In this document: positions 1 to 7,441 of the stretch, one piece after another
Layout of the letters: each line of letters begins with the position of its first letter
Position numbering within the stretch: position 1 is the stretch's first letter
Source: Kribbella sp. NBC_01245
GTDB taxonomy: Bacteria > Actinomycetota > Actinomycetes > Propionibacteriales > Kribbellaceae
Length of the DNA stretch: 64,000 bases
NCBI RefSeq assembly: GCF_036226525.1
Contig: NZ_CP108487.1
Location: 5,270,001-5,334,000, forward strand
Direction: 5' to 3'
Notes under the pieces: generated by a model
The model's database searches: none
The model's input: the letters and a program-made list of their open reading frames with translations, nothing else
What the model was told of the DNA's origin: nothing
Translations under genes and position numbers: made by a program

Positions 1-448
1 CGGAGACGGCGCCGCCGTCGGCTTTGCCCTTGACCTTGGGCTGGAGGGCGCCCATCACCTTGCCGATACCGCGGGGGCCCAGTTCGGCGGCGCCGGTTTC
101 GGCGATGGTCTCGGTGACGAGGGCGGCGATCTCGTCGGCGGTGAGCTGCTCGGGCAGGTATTCGGCGAGGATGTCGGCTTCGGCCTGTTCCTTCTCGGCC
201 AGCTCGACGCGCCCGGCCTCGCGGTAGGCGATGACGGACTCGCGCCGCTTCTTCGCCTCCGCGCCGAGCACGTCGATGATCTCCGCGTCGGACAGCTCGC
301 GCGCCTCCTTGCCGGCCACCTCGGCCTTGGTGATGGCGGTCAGGGCCATCCGCAGGGTCGACTTGCGCAGCTCGTCACGGGCCTTCAGTGCCGCGGTCAT
401 GTCGTTGTGCAGGCGTTGCTTCATCTCGGCGTTCACGGAGTTGGACAT
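1..448 (-). CDS. GatB/YqeY domain protein (3' end outside window)
   Basis: The frame reads open from an ATG at 448 to the left edge, so the C-terminus lies outside the window. The visible 149 residues match the YqeY family: an N-terminal helix with MKQRL, an alpha-helical middle with KKRRESVIAYREAGR, then AEYLPEQL and a GPRGIGKVMGALQPK segment typical of the tRNA-binding fold shared with the GatB tail. YqeY proteins are small (about 150 residues), so only the last few residues are missing. The precise role is not established; a tRNA-linked function is inferred from the GatB similarity. Its start lies only 26 nt from that of the divergent phosphoesterase gene. Confidence 0.9.
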   Translation of the reverse strand, partial: MSNSVNAEMKQRLHNDMTAALKARDELRKSTLRMALTAITKAEVAGKEARELSDAEIIDVLGAEAKKRRESVIAYREAGRVELAEKEQAEADILAEYLPEQLTADEIAALVTETIAETGAAELGPRGIGKVMGALQPKVKGKADGGAVS

Positions 449-474
449 GACCACGATTGTGGCAGGCTGGGTGA

Positions 475-1392
475 ATGAACTACCGGCGGATCGCCCGAAC
501 GGCGGCCAGTGCGGCGGCCGTGACCTCGGCCGTTGGTGCGGCCTGCCTGGCCTACGCGACCTTCGAGGCGCGCTGGTTCACGCTGCGGCGCTTCACCGTG
601 CCACTGCTGCCACCGGGGTCCGACCCGCTGAAGGTGCTGCATCTGTCCGACCTGCACCTGATGCCGAAGCAGGATCGCAAGGTCGACTGGGTCCGCGAGC
701 TGGTCAGGCTCGAGCCGGATGTGGTCGTGACGACCGGTGACAACATCGCCAGCAAGCAGTCCCTGCCGCCACTACTCCGGGCGTATGAGCCGTTGCTGGA
801 CCTCCCGGGCGTCTTCGTCTACGGCTCGAACGATTACTGGGAGCCGCACTTCAAGAACCCGTTCAAGTACCTGCTGCCCGCGACCAAACAGCGCCACAAA
901 CCGCACGGCCCCGACCTGCCGTACGAGGAGATGCGCGCGAGCTTCACCGATCGCGGCTGGCTCGACCTCAACAACGCGAAGTCCGTGCTCAAGGTGAACG
1001 GGCTGCGCCTCGACTTCGCCGGTACGGACGACCCGCACATCCGCCGCGATCGGTACGACGCGATCGCGGGCCTGGTCGACCCGGCGGCAGACCTCTCGAT
1101 CGGCGTCACCCACGCGCCGTACCTGCGCGTCCTCGATCGGTTCGTCGAGGACGGGTATCCGTTGATCCTCGCGGGGCATACGCACGGCGGGCAGGTGGCG
1201 GTGCCGTTCTACGGGGCCCTGGTGACGAACTGCGATCTCGACACGTCCCGGGTGAAGGGCCTGAACACGTACGGCACGGAAAAGGGCCAGGCCGCGCTGC
1301 ACGTATCGGCCGGTCTCGGTACGTCGCCGTACGCGCCGATCCGCTTCTGCTGCCGGCCGGAAGCGACCCTGCTCACCCTCACTGCCAGGTGA
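475..1392 (+). CDS. Membrane-anchored metallophosphoesterase
   Basis: A 305-residue calcineurin-like phosphoesterase. Residues 8-30 form a hydrophobic N-terminal segment, probably an uncleaved membrane anchor. The dimetal motifs run in order: DLH at 59-61, GDN at 88-90, GSND at 117-120 (in place of the usual GNH), TH at 212-213 and GHTHGG at 234-239. This arrangement matches the YkuE/YaeI-like branch, whose members hydrolyse phosphodiester or lipid phosphates at the membrane. The substrate here is unknown. The gene is divergent from the yqeY-like gene and is followed by tRNA-Pro. Confidence 0.88.
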   Translation: MNYRRIARTAASAAAVTSAVGAACLAYATFEARWFTLRRFTVPLLPPGSDPLKVLHLSDLHLMPKQDRKVDWVRELVRLEPDVVVTTGDNIASKQSLPPLLRAYEPLLDLPGVFVYGSNDYWEPHFKNPFKYLLPATKQRHKPHGPDLPYEEMRASFTDRGWLDLNNAKSVLKVNGLRLDFAGTDDPHIRRDRYDAIAGLVDPAADLSIGVTHAPYLRVLDRFVEDGYPLILAGHTHGGQVAVPFYGALVTNCDLDTSRVKGLNTYGTEKGQAALHVSAGLGTSPYAPIRFCCRPEATLLTLTAR

Positions 1393-1446
1393 CGGGATAA
1401 CCCGATTTCGCACCAGGCGAGCGCGCATGTAAGCTAACGCCGACTT

Positions 1447-1523
1447 CGGGCTGTGGCGCAGCTTGGTAGCGCGCGTCGTTCGGGACGACGAGGTCGCAGG
1501 TTCAAATCCTGTCAGCCCGACCA
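1447..1523 (+). tRNA. tRNA-Pro (anticodon CGG)
   Basis: Cloverleaf with acceptor stem CGGGCTG (1447-1453) paired to CAGCCCG (1513-1519), D arm with GGTAGCGC, anticodon stem CGTCG/CGACG around loop TTCGGGA (anticodon CGG, codon CCG), T loop TTCAAAT, discriminator A and an encoded CCA (1521-1523). Confidence 0.96.
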
Positions 1524-1525
1524 AC

Positions 1526-1563
1526 CTCAGGGCCGGTCACTCGCAAGAGTGGCCGGCCCTGAG
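1526..1563 (+). terminator. Hairpin terminator after tRNA-Pro
   Basis: Directly after the tRNA CCA end there is an 11-bp perfect stem (CTCAGGGCCGG with its complement at 1553-1563) that continues through an ACTC/GAGT inner stem with a GCAA tetraloop. It has no U tract, as is common for GC-rich actinobacterial terminators. Confidence 0.8.
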
Positions 1564-1630
1564 TCATTCCCTCCCGCCACTACCGTCCGGAGTACTGCGC
1601 GGAGAGTGAACTTGTCGGTAGCCTGCGGCC

Positions 1631-2047
1631 ATGAGCGCTGACGAGGAGGCTGAGGCCAGAGGGTTGCCGCCGATGCCGCCCGTGGTCCTGCTGGCCGTAG
1701 TCGGCCTGCTGTGCGGGTTTGTGGTGGTCGGGCTGGTCTGGCTGAGTGGTGAGGGCTGCGCGCGCACCAGGGACACCGGCAAATGCGGCGCGCTCGGCCT
1801 GCCGCTGCTGATCCTCAGCGTCGTGGTCGCGATCGTGCTCGGCACCATCGCGTTGCGGCGGCTGGCGCTGGAGAATCCCGGGCTGATCTCGTTCCTCGGG
1901 GTGGCGTTCATGTGCCTGATCGTGGTGGGCCTGCTCTCGGACCGCCTCTACTCGACCTGGACCCTGTTGATCATTCCCGGCCTGACCGCCGTCACCTTCC
2001 TCGTGGCCGACCTCCTCGCGAAACGGTTGAACCGTGCCGATGCCTGA
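1631..2047 (+). CDS. Four-helix membrane protein, unknown function
   Basis: A 138-residue protein with four predicted membrane helices at about 18-38, 55-75, 84-104 and 107-130, and a short acidic N-terminus. A Cys pair (C43 and C52) sits in the first extracytoplasmic loop and could form a disulfide. No family is recognised. Its last 14 nt overlap the start of the CBM9-like gene, so the two are probably cotranscribed and coupled. Confidence 0.7.
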   Translation: MSADEEAEARGLPPMPPVVLLAVVGLLCGFVVVGLVWLSGEGCARTRDTGKCGALGLPLLILSVVVAIVLGTIALRRLALENPGLISFLGVAFMCLIVVGLLSDRLYSTWTLLIIPGLTAVTFLVADLLAKRLNRADA

Positions 2048-2750
2048 CCAGAGCCCCCGCCGCTACGTATGCCGCCGTACCGACGAGGCCCCGCCGATCG
2101 ACGGCACGCTCAGGCATCCCGCCTGGGCGGCAGCCCCGTGGACCGAGGACTTCGTCGACATCCTCGGGCCGGAACCCACGCCACGCCTGCGGACCCGGGC
2201 GAAGCTGCTGTGGGATGACGAGTTCCTGTACGTCGGTGCCGAGCTGGCCGAGCCGCACGTCTGGGCCACGTTGACCGAGCACAACACGATGCTGTTCGTG
2301 GAGAACAACTTCGAGATCTTCATCGACCCGGACGGCGACGGGCAGAACTACTACGAGTTCGAGATCAACTGCCTCGGCACCACCTGGGAACTCACCCTCA
2401 CCAAGCCGTACGCCGCGGGCGGTGACGCGATCGACCCGACCAACCTGCCGGGTCTGCGGACGGCGGTGTGCGTCGACGGTACGGCGAACGACCCGGGCGA
2501 CCTGGATCGCGGCTGGTCGGTCGAAGTGGCCCTGCCGTGGTCGGGCCTCGCGTCGTACAACGTGGGGCGGGCGACTCCGCCTGCGCCCGGTGACGAGTGG
2601 CGGATGAACCTGATGCGGATCGAGTGGCCGCATGACGTGGTGGACGGGAACTACCGCAAGGGTGAGGGCGAGGACTTCTGGGTCTGGTCCCCGCAGTACC
2701 AGCCGACGATGCACGCGCCGGAAACCTGGGGCGTGGTGGAATTCGGCTGA
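2034..2750 (+). CDS. Carbohydrate-binding family 9-like protein
   Basis: A 238-residue protein resembling the CBM9-like fold: IDGTLRHPAW near residue 22, then a beta-rich core with YVGAELAEPHVWA, NNFEIFIDPDGDGQNYYEFEIN (read in two halves) and a C-terminal RMNLMRIEW strand. There is no signal peptide, so it is likely cytoplasmic, as are many stand-alone CBM9-like actinobacterial proteins. It may bind a sugar or glycoside, but no catalytic residues are evident. It overlaps the upstream membrane protein gene by 14 nt. An alternative ATG two codons downstream (MPDQS) cannot be excluded. Confidence 0.8.
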   Translation: MPMPDQSPRRYVCRRTDEAPPIDGTLRHPAWAAAPWTEDFVDILGPEPTPRLRTRAKLLWDDEFLYVGAELAEPHVWATLTEHNTMLFVENNFEIFIDPDGDGQNYYEFEINCLGTTWELTLTKPYAAGGDAIDPTNLPGLRTAVCVDGTANDPGDLDRGWSVEVALPWSGLASYNVGRATPPAPGDEWRMNLMRIEWPHDVVDGNYRKGEGEDFWVWSPQYQPTMHAPETWGVVEFG

Positions 2751-2839
2751 CGGCTGTGGCCGACGTCATCTCGATGGCGGGGCCGGTGGGCGTTAGTGTC
2801 GGCTGGAGAACCGTCGCCGACCTGCAATGGAGCAGCCGC

Positions 2840-3601
2840 ATGGACAAGACGTACGACTCACCGCAGGCCGCGGTGGCCGATATCGGTGACGGCGCGAGTC
2901 TCGCCGTCGGCGGTTTCGGGCTTTGCGGCAATCCGATGGAGCTGATCCGGGCCCTGCACGACCTCGGTTCGACCGGCCTCAGCGTCGTCTCGAACAACTG
3001 TGGCGTGGACGACTGGGGTCTCGGCATCCTGCTGGCCGATCGGCGGATCGCCAAGATGACCTCGTCGTACGTCGGGGAGAACAAGGAGTTCGCCCGGCAG
3101 TTCCTGTCCGGTGAGCTGGAGGTCGAGCTGACCCCGCAGGGCACGCTGGCGGAGAAGCTGCGCGCGGGCGGTTGCGGCATCGCGGCCTTCTTCACCCTCG
3201 CCGGCGTCGGGACCCAGGTGGCCGATGGCGGGCTGCCGCAGAAGTACAACACCGACGGCTCGGTCGCGAAGGCCTCGGCCGCCAAGGAGACGCGCGAGCT
3301 CAACGGTTCGACGTACGTGCTGGAGGAGTCGATCACCACCGACTTCGGCCTGGTGCACGCACTCAAGGGTGATACCCACGGCAACCTGGTCTTCGATCGC
3401 AGCGCGCGCAACTTCAACCCGCTGGCGGGGATGGCCGGCCGGATCACGATCGCCCAGGTCGAAGAGCTGGTCCAGCCGGGCGAGCTCGATCCGGACAGCG
3501 TCCACCTGCCGGGCGTGTTCGTCCAGCGAGTGGTTGCCGTTGGCAAGGATATCGAGAAGCGGATCGAGAAGCGGACCGTACAACCGAAGGCGAGTGTCTG
3601 A
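2840..3601 (+). CDS. scoA: Succinyl-CoA:3-ketoacid CoA-transferase subunit A
   Basis: A 253-residue alpha subunit of a class I CoA-transferase. The start is the ATG at 2840, with GGAG seven nt upstream; the frame is open further upstream but that extension is not family-like. Typical features are AVGGFGLCG near residues 24-32 (CoA-binding loop), SNNCG near 52, and the GVGTQVADG segment near 116. It transfers CoA from succinyl-CoA to acetoacetate (ketone use), and related PcaI/J enzymes act on 3-oxoadipate. It overlaps scoB by one base (TGATG), so the two subunits are translationally coupled. Confidence 0.92.
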   Translation: MDKTYDSPQAAVADIGDGASLAVGGFGLCGNPMELIRALHDLGSTGLSVVSNNCGVDDWGLGILLADRRIAKMTSSYVGENKEFARQFLSGELEVELTPQGTLAEKLRAGGCGIAAFFTLAGVGTQVADGGLPQKYNTDGSVAKASAAKETRELNGSTYVLEESITTDFGLVHALKGDTHGNLVFDRSARNFNPLAGMAGRITIAQVEELVQPGELDPDSVHLPGVFVQRVVAVGKDIEKRIEKRTVQPKASV

Positions 3602-4230
3602 TGCCCCTGACCCGTGAACAGATGGCGGCCCGGGCGGCGGCGGAGCTCGAGGACGGGCAGTACGTCAACCTCGGTATCGGCCTGCCGACGATGATCCCGA
3701 ACTACATTCCCGAAGCCGTCACCGTCGTCCTGCAAAGCGAGAACGGCATCCTTGGTGTCGGTCCTTACCCGGCCGACGGCGAAGAGGATCCGGATCTGAT
3801 CAACGCCGGCAAGGAGACGGTCACAACGTTGCCCGGGGCATCGTATTTCGACTCGTCATTGTCGTTCGGCATGATCCGCGGCGGCGCGATCGACGCAGCC
3901 GTGCTCGGCGCGATGCAGGTCTCGGAGACCGGCGACCTGTCGAACTGGATGATCCCCGGCAAGATGGTCAAGGGCATGGGCGGCGCGATGGACCTCGTGC
4001 ACGGCGCCAAGCGCGTGATCGTGCTGATGGAACACGTCGCGAAGGACGGCTCGCACAAGATCCTCAAGGAGTGCGACCTGCCCTACACCGGTCTCGGCGT
4101 GGTGGACCGGATCATCACCGACCTGGCCGTCCTCGACATCACGCCGGACGGGCTGAAGCTGGTCGAGCTCGCCGATGGTGTCACCTTCGACGAGCTGCAG
4201 AGCAAGACCGGAGCCACCATCAAGCAATGA
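3601..4230 (+). CDS. scoB: Succinyl-CoA:3-ketoacid CoA-transferase subunit B
   Basis: A 209-residue beta subunit. The catalytic glutamate lies in SENG (E47), followed by GVGPYP, and the NLGIGLPT loop is at residues 23-30. Length and motifs are normal for the family. It is coupled to scoA by the TGATG junction. Its last 11 nt overlap the convergent PAF-acetylhydrolase-like gene. The pca cluster at 43-46.6 kb has no pcaIJ, so this pair is a candidate for the 3-oxoadipate CoA-transfer step, although ScoAB-type enzymes usually prefer acetoacetate. Confidence 0.93.
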   Translation: MPLTREQMAARAAAELEDGQYVNLGIGLPTMIPNYIPEAVTVVLQSENGILGVGPYPADGEEDPDLINAGKETVTTLPGASYFDSSLSFGMIRGGAIDAAVLGAMQVSETGDLSNWMIPGKMVKGMGGAMDLVHGAKRVIVLMEHVAKDGSHKILKECDLPYTGLGVVDRIITDLAVLDITPDGLKLVELADGVTFDELQSKTGATIKQ

Positions 4231-5461
4231 AGCGTACGTCGGGATGCCGCGGCGACTCGCCCTGCCAGAGTCGCTGCGGTATCCCACGTAGGTGCTGGTC
4301 GAAGAACCCGGGCAGGTAGGCGTTGAGCGACCGGTGGATCCGCTCGGGATCGACCGAGCCGATGGTGTTCGCGATCAACGTCGGCGGCACTGGGAAGAAC
4401 CGGCCGAACCACGGGATCAGCGCCTGGTGGTCGATGAACGTGTAGTGGCCGCCCAGCGGGACGTTGAGATCGCGCTTCCAGCCGGTCGAGTTGTCCCAGA
4501 AGCGGCCCCACGATTTCTCGGTCAGGTGGGTCTGTGGGCCGCCTCCGCTGGCCGTGTTGCCCGCGCCCATCAGCAGGAACGGCCGATCCAGACCATGCCG
4601 TACGACGGGTGCCGGGTCGGCGTCGGTATAGCCGTAGCCGAGTGTGCCGTCGAGGTCGATCCCGGCTTTGACTCGGTGGTCGACGTCCATTACGTCGGCG
4701 GCCGTGATTCCTCCGGCGGAGTGGCCGTACGCGCCGATCCTTTGCAGGTCGAGGATGTCGCCGAGGCCGTTAGGTAGTTGCCGTCCGCCCGCGTCGGGGT
4801 TGTTGCCTTGGGCAAATTGTTGCAGGGAGTCGAGGACGAACCGGACGTCGGCGACGCGGGCATCCCTTGCCAGCTTGGCGTAACTGCCGGTGGGTAGGGT
4901 TTGCACCTCGAGCCGGCCGCCGGGGAATTCCACGCCTGCGACCTCGTAGGTGTGGTCGACGGTGACTACGACGTACCCGCGACTGGCGAGCTCGGTGACC
5001 ATGATCGAGCCGAGGCCGCGCGGTACGCCGAAGCCCGGCGAGAAGATGACGACCGGGCGTTTACCCCACGAGCGGCTGATTGGGGCCGCGAGGCCTGCGT
5101 GGGCGCGAGCGCCTGCCCAGTCGACGGTGTCCGCGGGCTGTTGCAATGCGATCGCGGCGCCTTCCGCGTAGAGGGCCGCGGTGAGCGGCGGGAGGTACGG
5201 CGCCGCCGGGGCCGCGCGGCTCGCGGGATACCAGACGCTGACCATCAACTCGCGCGTCCGTTCCGGCCGATAGGGATCAGGCCGCCCGGCTTGCACCAGA
5301 TGCAACTCGGTCGTCCCCACCGGAAACGGCCCAGTCGGCCGGGGGAACCGCAACCGCACCGGCCGCCGAGATCCAGCGCGCTTTGCCTGGGCGGTCAGCG
5401 TGGTACCCGGCGCGACCAACGCGGCACCGGCAATCCCAAAGAGAACCCGTCTTGTCAGCAT
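4220..5461 (-). CDS. Secreted alpha/beta hydrolase, PAF-acetylhydrolase family
   Basis: A 413-residue protein with the start at ATG 5461 (GAGGG just upstream). It begins with a twin-arginine-like signal (MLTRRVLFGIAG) and a likely cleavage after AQA. The catalytic triad is visible: GHSAGG (S248), DLDG (D271) and GGHYTF (H339). This matches the isoform II PAF-acetylhydrolase/lipase family, which hydrolyses short or oxidised acyl esters outside the cell; the natural substrate is not known. It is convergent with scoB (11-nt overlap). A 104-nt palindromic element lies in its upstream region. Confidence 0.85.
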   Translation of the reverse strand: MLTRRVLFGIAGAALVAPGTTLTAQAKRAGSRRPVRLRFPRPTGPFPVGTTELHLVQAGRPDPYRPERTRELMVSVWYPASRAAPAAPYLPPLTAALYAEGAAIALQQPADTVDWAGARAHAGLAAPISRSWGKRPVVIFSPGFGVPRGLGSIMVTELASRGYVVVTVDHTYEVAGVEFPGGRLEVQTLPTGSYAKLARDARVADVRFVLDSLQQFAQGNNPDAGGRQLPNGLGDILDLQRIGAYGHSAGGITAADVMDVDHRVKAGIDLDGTLGYGYTDADPAPVVRHGLDRPFLLMGAGNTASGGGPQTHLTEKSWGRFWDNSTGWKRDLNVPLGGHYTFIDHQALIPWFGRFFPVPPTLIANTIGSVDPERIHRSLNAYLPGFFDQHLRGIPQRLWQGESPRHPDVRFIA

Positions 5462-5537
5462 GCCCTCAACCCTCACGGATCCGCGCCCGCCCCACCCCTG
5501 CCATCCGGCACGCCTCACCACTGCCGAAAGTCGTGAA

Positions 5538-5641
5538 CTTCTTATGCGTTCATTCGTCGGAATCCGCCCTCACAGGACCGCGGCGAGGCACCTGTCCGCG
5601 GCGGGAAGAGGGCGGATTCCGACGAATGAACGCATAAGAAG
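5538..5641. repeat. Long-arm palindrome, family A copy 1
   Basis: Two perfect 34-nt arms (5538-5571 and 5608-5641) flank a 36-nt centre. The arm contains GCGTTCATTCGTCGG followed by AATCCGCCCTC. The element fills more than half of the 193-nt gap between two divergent genes, so it cannot be a simple terminator for either. Related arms occur at 15714-15807, 46582-46685 and, as a single half, at 30305-30330. Confidence 0.9.
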
Positions 5642-5654
5642 ACGAGAATGAGGG

Positions 5655-6542
5655 ATGGACCTTTTCGTACTTGGCGGCGTCGGGATTGACACGATTGTGC
5701 GGGTGCCGGGGTTGCCGTTGGCGGTGACTGAGACGATTCACGTTGAGCCGGTTGAGTCGTACGTCGGTCATACCGGCCACGGGGTCGCGCTTGGGGCGCA
5801 TCGGCTCGGGTTGCGGACGGCTTTCGCGGACGTCATCGGCGACGATCCCGAAGGCTTGCGGATTCGCGCGACGTACGACGAATTGGGTCTGCCGTTCCAC
5901 GCCGTCGTACATCCGTCGGGCACTCGTCGCGCGGTCAACCTCGTCAGTCCCGACGGACGCCGGCTCTCGCTGTACGACGGGCGGCATCCCGCGGGCCTGC
6001 GGGTCGATCCCGCGCTTTGGCGGCAGCACCTCGATGGCCTGCGGCACGCACACGTCTCGATCATGGACTTCGCTCGCCACGCGTTACCCGACTTGGTCGA
6101 GGCCGATTGCACGATCTCGACCGACTTGCACGATTGGGACGGGCAAAACCCGTATCACCAGGACTTCGCGTACGCCGCCGACCTGGTCTTCCTCTCCACG
6201 AGCGCTTTGACCGAGGCGGTCCCGGCCGAGCGGATCTTCGCGAACGGCCGGGCGCAACTCGTCATCGCCACCTCCGGCGCGGCCGGCAGCACCGTCTTCA
6301 CCCCCGACGGCCAGTCCCACCACGTCGACGCGGTGACCCTGCCTGACCGCCCGGTCGTCGATTCCAACGGCGCCGGCGATGCCTACGTCGCCGCCTTCCT
6401 CGCGAGCTGGCTCAACGACGTCGACCCGCAAACAGCGGCGAAGACGGCGTCGATCGCAGGCGCCTGGGCCTGCGGCTCCCCCGGCACCCACACCGACCTC
6501 ATCACCGCCGACCTCCTCTCTGCCGCGAGTGGTCACCCCTGA
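5655..6542 (+). CDS. PfkB-family carbohydrate kinase
   Basis: A 295-residue ribokinase-fold sugar or nucleoside kinase. It has the N-terminal GGVGIDTIVRV segment and a GHTGHGVALGAHRLG substrate loop (normally GGxxxN). The C-terminal PfkB signature DSNGAGDAYVAAF has the anion hole and catalytic base D242. The substrate cannot be assigned. The last codons (SGHP) run into the GAGTGGTC-type repeat cluster that follows, so the repeat supplies part of the C-terminus. It lies downstream of the family A palindrome. Confidence 0.88.
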   Translation: MDLFVLGGVGIDTIVRVPGLPLAVTETIHVEPVESYVGHTGHGVALGAHRLGLRTAFADVIGDDPEGLRIRATYDELGLPFHAVVHPSGTRRAVNLVSPDGRRLSLYDGRHPAGLRVDPALWRQHLDGLRHAHVSIMDFARHALPDLVEADCTISTDLHDWDGQNPYHQDFAYAADLVFLSTSALTEAVPAERIFANGRAQLVIATSGAAGSTVFTPDGQSHHVDAVTLPDRPVVDSNGAGDAYVAAFLASWLNDVDPQTAAKTASIAGAWACGSPGTHTDLITADLLSAASGHP

Positions 6543-6660
6543 ACCTCCCGGGCACAGACGCGACCACTCGCACCCAAATCCCCACGAGTGGACGCGTCAT
6601 ACCCGACCACTCACGCCCGAAAACCCCACGAGTGGACTCGTCATACCCGACCACTCACGG
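6525..6660. repeat. GAGTGGTC-type inverted and direct repeat cluster (family B copy 1)
   Basis: GCGAGTGGTC (6525-6534) pairs with GACCACTCGC (6562-6571). It is followed by two direct 44-nt units starting at 6581 and 6625. Each unit contains CGAGTGG and, about 15 nt on, CCACTCACG, so each can fold as a hairpin. The cluster lies between convergent genes and overlaps the last codons of the PfkB gene. It probably acts as a bidirectional terminator, whatever its origin. Confidence 0.85.
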
Positions 6661-6676
6661 CCGGAGGAGAGGACTG

Positions 6677-7357
6677 CTAGCGCGTGAGAGGTGGGTGGAG
6701 GGTGGTTGCGGGGCCGCGGTGGAAGAGTTGGGCGGGGCGGCCGCCGTCGCGGGTGGTGGTCTCGCCGGTGGGTACGACGAAGCCTTCGGTTTTCGTGGCC
6801 TTGCGGTGGAAGTTGCGCGGGTCGAGCGGCACACCCCAGACCGCCTCGTAGACCCCGCGCAGCTCGGAGATCGTGAACTCCTGCGGGCAGAACGCCGCCG
6901 CCAGCGGGGAGTACTCCAACTTCGCCCGGGCCCGCTCGACGCCGTCGGACAACACCCGGTGATGGTCGAACGCCAGCCGCCGCTCGTCCCCCAGCACTTC
7001 GGCAACGGAGACCCACGACGCCGAGGCGGCGTCCGTCCCGGCAACGGGCGCGGGCAGATCCGGCACGAGCGCCAGGTAGGCCACGCTCACCACCCGGCCG
7101 CGCGGATCGCGCCCGGGGTCGCCGTACGTCGCTATCTGCTCGAGGTGGATCCGGTCCGAAGCAAGGCCCGTCTCCTCGGCCAGCTCACGCCGGGCCGCCG
7201 CCTCCAGACCTTCGGCCGGCCGGACGAACCCGCCCGGTAGCGCCCAGCGGCCCTTGTGCGGCGCGATGCCGCGGCGGATCAGCAGCACCTCGAAGGCGCT
7301 CGCGCGAACCGTCAGGATCACCAGGTCCGTCGCGACACCCATCGGCTCGAAGTCCAT
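6677..7357 (-). CDS. Nudix-domain transcriptional regulator, NrtR type
   Basis: A 226-residue protein starting at ATG 7357. The N-terminal Nudix domain has an intact Nudix box at 42-65 (GGFVRPAEGLEAAARRE then LAEETGL), so catalytic residues are retained. The C-terminal part (about 147-212), with YSPLAAAFCP, FTISELRGVYEAVWG and NFHRK, matches the winged-helix domain of NrtR regulators. These sense ADP-ribose and control NAD metabolism genes. It is divergent from the SPFH/NAD-kinase-like operon, with two TCGTCA-N3-TGACGA operators in between, so autoregulation and control of that operon are likely. Confidence 0.87.
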   Translation of the reverse strand: MDFEPMGVATDLVILTVRASAFEVLLIRRGIAPHKGRWALPGGFVRPAEGLEAAARRELAEETGLASDRIHLEQIATYGDPGRDPRGRVVSVAYLALVPDLPAPVAGTDAASASWVSVAEVLGDERRLAFDHHRVLSDGVERARAKLEYSPLAAAFCPQEFTISELRGVYEAVWGVPLDPRNFHRKATKTEGFVVPTGETTTRDGGRPAQLFHRGPATTLHPPLTR

Positions 7358-7366
7358 GCCGAGGAT

Positions 7367-7424
7367 CTTAATCGTCACCTTGACGAAAAGCGACAACCCG
7401 CTTATCGTCATAGTGACGATTAAG
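7367..7424. promoter_or_regulatory. Paired TCGTCA-N3-TGACGA operators
   Basis: Two copies of the 15-bp dyad TCGTCA-N3-TGACGA lie at 7372-7386 and 7405-7419, centres 33 bp apart (three helical turns, same DNA face). They sit inside a larger 12-bp inverted repeat (7367-7378 and 7413-7424). They occupy the 84-nt gap between the NrtR-type regulator and the SPFH gene. The regulator's own family makes NrtR the obvious binder; this is inference. Confidence 0.82.
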
Positions 7425-7441
7425 AATCAGGGAGGCATCCG

